Source of the DNA: an uncultured Chryseolinea sp.
GTDB lineage: Bacteria; Bacteroidota; Bacteroidia; Cytophagales; Cyclobacteriaceae
Assembly: GCA_946478915.1 (NCBI GenBank)
Contig: CAMLER010000356.1
Coordinates: 1-5,784 of the forward strand
Direction: 5' to 3'
Length of the DNA: 5,784 nucleotides
Part shown: one piece after another, positions 1 through 5,516 of the stretch
Numbering within the stretch: the stretch's first letter is position 1
How the letters are laid out: each line of letters starts with the position of its first letter
The notes under the pieces: generated by a model
Told to the model about the DNA's origin: nothing
Seen by the model: only the letters and a program-made list of their open reading frames with translations
The model's database searches: none
Program-made: the position numbers and the translations under genes

Positions 1-2
1 TT

Positions 3-32
3 AAAAGGCTTTAGTTTTCTAAAGCCTTTTTT
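3..32 (+). terminator. Rho-independent terminator
   Basis: A perfect 12-bp stem (AAAAGGCTTTAG, positions 3-14, paired with CTAAAGCCTTTT, 19-30) closes a TTTT loop and runs into a T tract at 27-32. It should end transcription of a plus-strand gene lying off the left edge. Because the stem begins with four A residues, it could also act on minus-strand transcripts. The next gene starts only 5 bases after the T tract. Confidence 0.85.
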
Positions 33-37
33 CATAT

Positions 38-664
38 ATGAAGGAAGATAAAATACTGGAAATATTAGAGACACACGTCCCCGCTACTTCGGTTGAATAC
101 TGCCTCAACCTGTGGTTGGCTTGTCCCTTCGAATTAAAGCTTTCAAGATCACGCCAAACAAAGGTTGGCGATTTTACAAGTAGAAGAAGCAAAAGCCATC
201 CGCGGATTACGCTGAACGATGATCTGAATCCTTATCTGTTTCTCACTACGTATATCCATGAGGTTGCCCACCTGCATGTATATAAACGATATGCGGATCG
301 CGTGGAACCTCATGGTGACGAATGGAAACAGACATTCACCGACTTGCTGGTGCCTTTGCTTTGGGAACATATTTACCCGGACGAAATCCTGCATGAACTC
401 AGACGACACATGGTGAATCCCAAAGCCAGTTCTTTTGCGGACTCGAAACTTACAGAGGCTTTCAGGCGGTTCGATGCCACGAAATCACACGCAGCGGTTT
501 TATCAGACTTGCCTGAGGGCAGTATCTTTCAGTTGCAGGGCAAGTATTTCAAAAAAGGTAAGCTTCGCAGAACGCGATTCTTATGCAAGGACATCAAGTC
601 AAAACGGGATTATCTGGTGCCAGCCGACGCGCTGGTCAATGACGTTCAGTTGAGTCTTCTTTGA
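38..664 (+). CDS. SprT-like zinc metalloprotease domain protein
   Basis: This 208-residue protein carries a zincin HExxH motif (HEVAH, H74, E75, H78) and a downstream PHGDEW segment whose H92 is the likely third zinc ligand, with W96 following as in SprT-like proteins. E75 would be the catalytic base. The family is related to SprT and Spartan, the latter a protease acting on DNA-protein crosslinks, but the substrate of Bacteroidota members is unknown to me. The C-terminal part (about 160-200) is basic and has only one cysteine (C183), so the CxxC zinc ribbon of E. coli-type SprT is absent. That fits my memory of Bacteroidota homologues. There is no signal peptide or membrane segment, so it is probably cytoplasmic. 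The ATG at 38 is the only reasonable start. No Shine-Dalgarno sequence precedes it, and a terminator hairpin occupies the leader. The 3' end overlaps the convergent gene by 19 bases. Confidence 0.85.
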   Translation: MKEDKILEILETHVPATSVEYCLNLWLACPFELKLSRSRQTKVGDFTSRRSKSHPRITLNDDLNPYLFLTTYIHEVAHLHVYKRYADRVEPHGDEWKQTFTDLLVPLLWEHIYPDEILHELRRHMVNPKASSFADSKLTEAFRRFDATKSHAAVLSDLPEGSIFQLQGKYFKKGKLRRTRFLCKDIKSKRDYLVPADALVNDVQLSLL

Positions 665-1212
665 ACCAAGCCATTAATCAAGTCGTAGAAATTCAACGGC
701 TGCAATGTACGCCATCTCTCTACCTGCAACGTGCCTCCCATATTAATATAGCGGTCGAGTTGAAATTTCCTGAACTCTTCCTGAATAAACTCAGGAAATG
801 AAACGGCTGCAATCCAGCCGTCTTCAACCTCCTCAAACCATTCCTCGTAGTAGCAATCGTCTGACCCGTGGAAGTTCATAATGTTCTCGCCGATCAGAAT
901 GAATTTGTTGATACCATTCTCTATCAAAACTTCGATGACATTTCGTTTCAGCGTCATGATATCATTATTGATAGTATCGTTCCATTCGCCGATAAATTCA
1001 AGTACGGTAAATCCCAAAGTGTAGTCTGTATAAAGGATCTTTATGTATAGTGTTTCAGAGCCAAACGAATCCCAGGCGGGGTCTATGTAATATCCATAGA
1101 TGGTCTCGGAATATACATCATGATTATATTCTTTCCCATAAAACGGTGATTGTTTGTCAAGGGAAGAATCGTAGTATTTTAACCAGTTGTAATACGGTTC
1201 AATGTCATGCAT
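646..1212 (-). CDS. Conserved-looking protein of unknown function, coupled to murQ
   Basis: I do not recognise a named domain in this 188-residue protein. I have an impression of similar uncharacterised proteins in Bacteroidota but cannot verify it. The N-terminal 50 residues are rich in tyrosine. The middle (about 54-110) alternates hydrophobic stretches like a mixed alpha/beta fold, including GINKFILIGEN (100-110). A strongly acidic, aromatic patch follows at about 117-133 (DDCYYEEWFEEVEDGW). No signal peptide or transmembrane helix is evident, so it is likely cytosolic. Its ATG overlaps the murQ stop within ATGCATGA, an 8-base overlap typical of translational coupling, so it is very probably co-expressed with murQ. 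The stop lies inside the 3' end of the convergent SprT-like gene, with no terminator between them. A role in or regulation of amino-sugar recycling is only an inference from position. Confidence 0.8.
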   Translation of the reverse strand: MHDIEPYYNWLKYYDSSLDKQSPFYGKEYNHDVYSETIYGYYIDPAWDSFGSETLYIKILYTDYTLGFTVLEFIGEWNDTINNDIMTLKRNVIEVLIENGINKFILIGENIMNFHGSDDCYYEEWFEEVEDGWIAAVSFPEFIQEEFRKFQLDRYINMGGTLQVERWRTLQPLNFYDLINGLVQRRLN

Positions 1213-2014
1213 TTGATCTCTTGCTCTCCACGGCTTTCCTTACAGAACCGTGCTGACTAAGCAATTGTTTGGCTTCCTCATAAGAAATGCCAATCTCGTT
1301 CATGATCATTTTTACTCCCCGGTCCACAAGCTTAACGTTGGTGAGCTGCATATCGACCATTTTATTTCCCTTCACGCGGCCAAGTTTGATCATGATCGTG
1401 GTCGAGATCATATTGAGAACAAGTTTTTGTGCAGTGCCTGATTTCATCCGGGTACTGCCCGTCACAAATTCTGGGCCCACAACCACCTCGACCGGAAAGT
1501 CAGAGTGCCTCGCCACCTCGCTGTTTTCATTGCATACGACACAACCAGTCACGATGCCATTGGTACGTGCGGTTCGCAGCGCACCGATAACATATGGCGT
1601 TCTTCCCGACGCCGCTATGCCTACCAGCACATCCTGTTGATTTATCGAGTGTTCTTCCAGATCCTTCCATCCCTGGTCGAAGTCGTCTTCCGCGTACTCA
1701 ACAGCTTTACGGATTGCCTGGTCGCCTCCTGCGATCAGACCGATCACTTTGCCATGTGGCATTCCATAGGTGGGAGGAATTTCGGAAGCGTCTACGACAC
1801 CGAGCCTGCCACTCGTGCCCGCCCCGATATAAAACAAACGGCCGCCCCCCTGCATCTTTTCGACTGCAGCGTTTACAAGAAGCTCTATTTTCGGAATAAC
1901 TTTTTCAACAGAAAGTGGTACAGTCTTGTCTTCTCGGTTAATATTTGACAAAAGGTCGCGAACACTCATGTGTTCGAGGTCGTCATAATAAGAGGAGGAT
2001 TCAGTCGTACTCAA
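1205..2014 (-). CDS. murQ: N-acetylmuramic acid 6-phosphate etherase MurQ
   Basis: MurQ cleaves the D-lactyl ether of MurNAc-6-phosphate, giving GlcNAc-6-phosphate and D-lactate in cytoplasmic peptidoglycan recycling. The SIS-domain sugar-phosphate loop GAGTSGR (64-70), DASEIPPTYG (75-84), AVEYAEDD (104-111) and PEFVTGSTRMKSGTAQK (181-197) are all visible. E78 and E109 match the two catalytic glutamates of E. coli MurQ (E83 and E114) with the same 31-residue spacing. From the chosen start the protein has 269 residues, close to the usual length. I place the start at a TTG (2014-2012) that overlaps the kinase stop as TTGA. This keeps the conserved TE near the N-terminus. An ATG at 2122 would add 36 residues encoded by kinase sequence read in another frame, while the ATG at 1969 would remove conserved residues. 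The gene follows the kinase by a 4-base overlap and leads into the unknown gene by an 8-base overlap. Confidence 0.95.
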   Translation of the reverse strand: MSTTESSSYYDDLEHMSVRDLLSNINREDKTVPLSVEKVIPKIELLVNAAVEKMQGGGRLFYIGAGTSGRLGVVDASEIPPTYGMPHGKVIGLIAGGDQAIRKAVEYAEDDFDQGWKDLEEHSINQQDVLVGIAASGRTPYVIGALRTARTNGIVTGCVVCNENSEVARHSDFPVEVVVGPEFVTGSTRMKSGTAQKLVLNMISTTIMIKLGRVKGNKMVDMQLTNVKLVDRGVKMIMNEIGISYEEAKQLLSQHGSVRKAVESKRSNA

Positions 2015-2859
2015 TTTTTTAAATCTTTTTGATGATAGAGTGTTAAACCCGCGATAGGACCTTCCAGAATATTCTTCACAGTAATACCCTTGTCGTTTGC
2101 AACCTGTCTCAGGATGTCGCAAAAATAAAACGCAATGGATCCAGTGAAATGCACCTTTAAATTCTGGTAGTTCTCATATTTCATAACATTGTTCTCGTAG
2201 AACTCGGCAAAGCTGCTGTAGACGAGTTTGTAACAGTAGGGGGATTTCAAATGTTGAAATATGAATTTTGTAAAGCTGGCGAGAAAAGCACTAGGCCGTT
2301 CTTGTTGATAAATCCGTTCAAGAAACTCTTCACGGGTTAACGGAAAGCGTTGGTGAAATTGTGCGCGCAATTCCTGCGGCATGTTTTCACGCAGATAGTC
2401 GACGAGAAATTTTCGTCCGATATTTGCGCCTGAGCCTTCGTCGGCAAGAATCCATCCCAGATTAGCCACGTTGCCGATAATCTTTTCGCCATCGTAAAGA
2501 CACGAGTTCGACCCGGTTCCCATTATACATGCGATCCCGGGTTCACGGCCGCAAAGCGCGCGGGCGGCGGCGAGAAGGTCCCATCCAATTTCGATTTGCG
2601 CCTCCGGGAAAAATTCAAGGAAAGCCTTCTTAATGGTCTGTTGGTTTTTTTCGGATGAAACGCCAGCTCCGTAAAAAAAGATTTTGTTAATACCGTCTTT
2701 TGCTTTTGGTATGATTACCTCGCGGAAATTGGTGGTTAGATCTTCAATGGGTTGGTAATAGGGATTAAAACCAGGTGTGTTGGCCTGTAGGATACTGCCG
2801 TCAAGATTAAGGAGCCGCCAGTCTATTTTGGAGCCTCCACTGTCCGCAATTAGGATCAT
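2011..2859 (-). CDS. N-acetylglucosamine/N-acetylmuramate kinase, BadF/BadG family (MurK-like)
   Basis: This 282-residue protein is an ASKHA-fold sugar kinase of the BadF/BadG/BcrA family. The phosphate-1 motif DSGGSK (6-11), a catalytic aspartate candidate D94 in GWDLLAAARAL, the phosphate-2 motif MGTGSNS (113-119), ADEGSGANIG (139-148) and an adenosine-binding FTGS (238-241) appear in the expected order. Family members phosphorylate GlcNAc, and MurK enzymes phosphorylate MurNAc as well. The 4-base overlap with murQ argues that MurNAc is a physiological substrate, as in the Tannerella forsythia murK-murQ arrangement. It is cytoplasmic, with no signal peptide. The ATG at 2859 places the first motif at residue 6, as expected. 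A 120-base gap separates it from the cytochrome b5-like gene upstream, so it may have its own promoter. Substrate choice between GlcNAc and MurNAc cannot be settled from the sequence. Confidence 0.9.
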   Translation of the reverse strand: MILIADSGGSKIDWRLLNLDGSILQANTPGFNPYYQPIEDLTTNFREVIIPKAKDGINKIFFYGAGVSSEKNQQTIKKAFLEFFPEAQIEIGWDLLAAARALCGREPGIACIMGTGSNSCLYDGEKIIGNVANLGWILADEGSGANIGRKFLVDYLRENMPQELRAQFHQRFPLTREEFLERIYQQERPSAFLASFTKFIFQHLKSPYCYKLVYSSFAEFYENNVMKYENYQNLKVHFTGSIAFYFCDILRQVANDKGITVKNILEGPIAGLTLYHQKDLKN

Positions 2860-2910
2860 TTGTTCGATTCAGGTAAGGGTATGATTAGGGTTATAATATC
2901 GTCAACTAAA

Positions 2911-2929
2911 GATTTAGCAAAGCTAAACC
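2911..2929 (-). other. Small hairpin in the gap before the kinase gene
   Basis: On the minus strand GGTTTAGC and GCTAAATC form an 8-bp stem (one G-U pair) around a TTT loop. It lies 51 bases after the cytochrome b5-like stop and 51 bases before the kinase start. Only a short, interrupted T run follows it, so it would be a weak terminator or an attenuating element that splits the run into an RDD/cytochrome b5 unit and a kinase/murQ unit. It could also be chance in AT-rich sequence. I see no convincing promoter in the rest of the gap (2860-2979). Confidence 0.35.
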
Positions 2930-2979
2930 TTGTAAGTAACAGAAAAAATAAATGATGAAGTGTGTTTATGTGTCGCAAT

Positions 2980-3219
2980 TTAAGCGATAAGTGTCCCAAT
3001 AATTTTAAATTTATCGAACACGTTTGCATTATGTGGTGCATCTTTTAATTCATCCGTCAAATCCTGACCAGCCCAATGCTCGTAATGTTTGCCCTGGCGC
3101 CACAACTTTGACAAACTTACATCGTAAATCAGTCCTTTATAAGCAACCCAAACTTCCGGCTTATCCTGGCCATTTCTCAGGGCGAGATAAGCTCGCGAAT
3201 AAGTAGGTAAAGGATCCAT
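2980..3219 (-). CDS. Small cytochrome b5-like heme/steroid-binding domain protein
   Basis: This 79-residue protein resembles the short prokaryotic cytochrome b5-like heme/steroid-binding domain. The diagnostic stretches are VAYKGLIYDVS (25-35), LWRQGKHYEHWAGQDLT (39-55), a DAPH segment (60-63) and a C-terminal FKIIGTL (71-77). The classical HPGG heme motif of eukaryotic b5 is missing, as in other short family members. H45, H48 or Y46, together with H63, are candidate ligands, but heme binding is unproven. There is no signal peptide or membrane segment, so it is predicted to be cytosolic or bound to a membrane partner. Its ATG shares one base with the RDD stop (TGATG), so it is probably translated in tandem with the RDD protein. 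A redox or ligand-sensing role is inference. Confidence 0.8.
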   Translation of the reverse strand: MDPLPTYSRAYLALRNGQDKPEVWVAYKGLIYDVSLSKLWRQGKHYEHWAGQDLTDELKDAPHNANVFDKFKIIGTLIA

Positions 3220-3929
3220 CAGGCAGCGGTAATGGTTTGGTAATCTTTAATAATCGTGTACAAAAATTTCACCGGAGGCATATCAGTCTCAATTTTGAGC
3301 AATGATTTTATTTTGTCAGTTACAACGATCACCGGTTGCATATTTCCCTGATCGCGATTAGCCTCAAGCGCGCGTTGAACCAACTCAATATCTCGATCAC
3401 TCAGACTTACTACCTGCGAAAATACAGGCGTATATTGTTCCTCCGGTTCGACAAAAACTTTCTGGGAAGCTACCTGTTCATGCTCTAACAACTTAACGAC
3501 CGCGGTACCCGCTACCACATCGCCCAGCCGTTGACCCTTGCCACCCATTGCCACCATTACAACAGCAACTGCCCCCGACAGGATAAAAATGTCCACAAAA
3601 GCGAAGATCCAGCGAAGGAGGTAGTCGCCTATTGTAGGGGGAGTACCGTCTAGTCGCACAACTTTAATCTTCATTACCTTCTTGCCCGGTGTCTGCCCAT
3701 CCATAAAAATTTCGAACAGCAAACTGTAAAACAACCATGGAAATCCAAAAAAGATAAGCCAGAGATAACTTGTTTCTATTTCAAGCTTAGTGAATGCTGC
3801 GAGGACAGCAACAGAATAGACTATAAGAATTAGCCTGTCGAGCAAATATGCCAGTATCCTGTCGCCGACACTTCCAACTGGATAATCAATGAAAACATTT
3901 TGCGTGGTCCTAACTCGAATGATTTGCAT
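3219..3929 (-). CDS. RDD family membrane protein
   Basis: This 236-residue protein has an N-terminal RDD domain. The opening VGDRILAYLLDRLI (21-34) carries the conserved R24 and D31, followed by DGQTPGKKVMKIKVV (77-91) and GKGQRLGDVVAGT (130-142). Three hydrophobic segments at about 27-46, 54-74 and 107-128 should span the inner membrane. Residues from about 147 onward are hydrophilic and probably cytosolic. RDD proteins are poorly characterised, with transport or membrane-stress roles suggested for some. In Bacteroidota they often sit beside a SpoIIM-family gene in MoxR ATPase-associated loci, and a SpoIIM-family gene lies at the right end here in the opposite orientation, beyond the dipeptidase gene. 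The ATG at 3929 gives an N-terminus (MQIIRVRTTQNV) that looks typical. It is the first gene of the minus-strand run and overlaps the b5-like gene by one base. Confidence 0.88.
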   Translation of the reverse strand: MQIIRVRTTQNVFIDYPVGSVGDRILAYLLDRLILIVYSVAVLAAFTKLEIETSYLWLIFFGFPWLFYSLLFEIFMDGQTPGKKVMKIKVVRLDGTPPTIGDYLLRWIFAFVDIFILSGAVAVVMVAMGGKGQRLGDVVAGTAVVKLLEHEQVASQKVFVEPEEQYTPVFSQVVSLSDRDIELVQRALEANRDQGNMQPVIVVTDKIKSLLKIETDMPPVKFLYTIIKDYQTITAA

Positions 3930-4186
3930 CCACTTTAATTTTTATGCAATTTTCAAAATAAAGGCATTACCATAGTTTGTTCATAAAGTAAAAAATTAAC
4001 CGCAATGACGAAAGAAATGGTAATGAAAGTCATCATCTGTCAAGCTGCGCTCGTTTGGTGAAGATTTTTTTAACCTGACCTTTGCGTCCTATTGACTTTT
4101 CGGTGCGTATTAGAACGTTTACATATGGTCGTTGCTTTAGCATGACGTAAATGCATTTTTAACTCAACTAACTACTAAAGAACCCG
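3930..4186. promoter_or_regulatory. Divergent intergenic region expected to hold two promoters
   Basis: This 257-base AT-rich region lies between the RDD gene (minus) and the dipeptidase gene (plus), so it should contain promoters in both directions. I could not find a convincing Bacteroidota-type -33/-7 pair on either strand. TTGACT at 4092-4097 is -35-like but has no good -10 at the normal distance. Neither start codon has a clear Shine-Dalgarno sequence. The one notable structure is the inverted repeat listed separately. Confidence 0.5.
3965..4025. repeat. 9-bp inverted repeat in the divergent region
   Basis: CATTACCAT at 3965-3973 is the exact reverse complement of ATGGTAATG at 4017-4025, separated by 43 bases. 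The pairing does not extend beyond nine bases on either side. The half-site spacing is about five helical turns (52 bases start to start), which would suit a looping operator, but a repeat of this size could arise by chance in 257 AT-rich bases. Confidence 0.35.
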
Positions 4187-5383
4187 ATGAAGATTCAAAC
4201 CTTCGCCATAGCATTAATCTGTATCATCAACTTCGCATGCACGAACAATTCAAAAAATGACTCAGATGCGACATTGAAAGCTAAAGCAGACGAACTCACC
4301 AAAAGATTTATTCTTACGGACGGACACGTCGATCTGCCATATCGCTTAAAAATAAAAAACTTCCGGCTGGAGCGTGAATACATGGGTATCCCCGTGAGCA
4401 CAAAGGATGGCGATTTTGACTATGAAAGAGCTAAACAAGGCGGACTTGATGCGCCCTTTATGTCAATATATATCCCAGCAGCGCAGCAACTAAAAAAAGA
4501 TATGGGAAAGGCGCTTGCTGATTCATTGATCGACATGATCCGTGGGATAGTTGATGCGCACCCCGATAAATTCGCATTAGCAGGTACCCCGCAGGAAATA
4601 ATAACCAATACCCAGGCTGGAAAAATTTCCTTGCCATTGGGTATGGAGAACGGAGCGCCTATTGGAGACAGCCTTCAGAATGTCCAATATTTTTATGACA
4701 GGGGAATCCGGTATATCACCCTTACGCATAGCAAGGACAACCAGATTTGTGATTCGTCATACGATACACTCAATACATGGAAAGGGTTGAGCCCTTTCGG
4801 TGAAAAGGTTGTAAATGAAATGAACCGTGTAGGGGTAATGGTGGATATTTCACATGTGTCTGACAGTACTTTTTATGACGTTATAAAAATTACTAAAGCG
4901 CCTGTTATCGCTTCTCATTCGTCATGTAGATTCTACACTCCGGGGTTCCAACGGAACATGTCGGATGACATGATCAAAGAGCTGGGAAAAAATGGAGGAG
5001 TCATCCAGATCAACTTTGGCGCTTCCTTTCTTGATTCTCTGGCCAGGACCAATCAGACGTTGCTCGATTCATTGGAAAAATTGCTCACTTCAAAAGGACT
5101 AACTTCCAGGGATTCTGCGGCGCAGCCGATAATTGATCAATTCGCCTCGAATCATGTGGACCTGTATTCCGATGTTGAACGTGTTGCCGACCATATCGAC
5201 CGCGTTGTAAAGCTTGCCGGGATCGACCACGTAGGTATCGGATCAGATTATGACGGTGTTGGAGATACATTGCCAATCGGGCTGAAGGAGGGATACAGCG
5301 ATGAAGACATTGAAAAAATATGCTCGGGGAATGTGTTCCGCGTATGGAACAAGGTGATCGAAGTGGCAGATCAGATGCCATAA
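4187..5383 (+). CDS. Membrane dipeptidase (peptidase family M19), predicted lipoprotein
   Basis: This 398-residue protein is a dinuclear-zinc M19 (renal dipeptidase-type) enzyme that hydrolyses dipeptides, including some with a D-residue. The metal and active-site residues are all visible: DGHVDLP (H47, D49), the bridging E154 in GMENG, H223 in DISHVS, H244 and R248 in ASHSSCR, and D354 in GIGSDYDG. The N-terminus has a hydrophobic stretch ending in a relaxed lipobox with C18 (INFAC), so it is probably lipid-anchored in the cell envelope. Near the C-terminus the sequence passes from LPIGLK (362-367) directly to EGYSDEDIEKICSGN. Family members normally have about 14 further residues here, containing a YPNLI/YPDLI-type helix, so an in-frame deletion is suspected. 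The ATG at 4187 is the correct start because the signal peptide follows immediately. No Shine-Dalgarno sequence is visible. No strong terminator follows the stop. Confidence 0.93.
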   Translation: MKIQTFAIALICIINFACTNNSKNDSDATLKAKADELTKRFILTDGHVDLPYRLKIKNFRLEREYMGIPVSTKDGDFDYERAKQGGLDAPFMSIYIPAAQQLKKDMGKALADSLIDMIRGIVDAHPDKFALAGTPQEIITNTQAGKISLPLGMENGAPIGDSLQNVQYFYDRGIRYITLTHSKDNQICDSSYDTLNTWKGLSPFGEKVVNEMNRVGVMVDISHVSDSTFYDVIKITKAPVIASHSSCRFYTPGFQRNMSDDMIKELGKNGGVIQINFGASFLDSLARTNQTLLDSLEKLLTSKGLTSRDSAAQPIIDQFASNHVDLYSDVERVADHIDRVVKLAGIDHVGIGSDYDGVGDTLPIGLKEGYSDEDIEKICSGNVFRVWNKVIEVADQMP

Positions 5384-5484
5384 AAGGACATTTTTTCAGG
5401 AACCTTACACGGCTGGTCACAAACTATGCTTGTTGCTGATTAAAACAGGTTGTGCAGTATTCACCTAAGCATATGCGTGCCTTA

Positions 5485-5516
5485 GACACTTACGCACTTA
5501 AACACCTACACACTTG
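5485..5516 (+). repeat. Four tandem degenerate octamers abutting a start codon
   Basis: Four consecutive 8-base units, GACACTTA, CGCACTTA, AACACCTA and CACACTTG, fit the consensus NACACTTA and end exactly one base before the ATG at 5517. Positions 3, 4, 5 and 7 of the unit are invariant. A more degenerate copy (GTGCCTTA) may precede them at 5477-5484. The array fills the place where a ribosome binding site would be. The rest of the 133-base gap (5384-5484) shows no clear promoter or terminator. TATGCTTG at 5425-5432 resembles a Bacteroidota -7 element but lacks a matching -33. Confidence 0.6.

Noticed and set aside
1250..1948. Several plus-strand open frames of 60-147 codons opposite murQ
   Set aside because: They are antisense shadows of a well-supported murQ, with no domain resemblance or start signals.
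2856..3041. A 61-codon minus-strand open frame covering the gap before the kinase gene
   Set aside because: It overlaps the end of the cytochrome b5-like gene in another frame, has low-complexity hydrophobic content and no recognisable domain. It is most likely noise.
4005..4061. An 18-codon plus-strand frame in the divergent region
   Set aside because: It has no ribosome binding site and no recognisable leader-peptide feature, and very short frames are expected by chance.
4081..4122. A possible promoter with TTTG or TTGACT upstream of the dipeptidase gene
   Set aside because: No matching -7 or -10 element stands at the right distance, so I could not support a specific promoter call.
5085..5420. 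A 111-codon minus-strand open frame opposite the dipeptidase 3' end
   Set aside because: It lies antisense to an M19 gene with clear motifs. Its product is arginine- and proline-rich, as expected of an out-of-frame translation.
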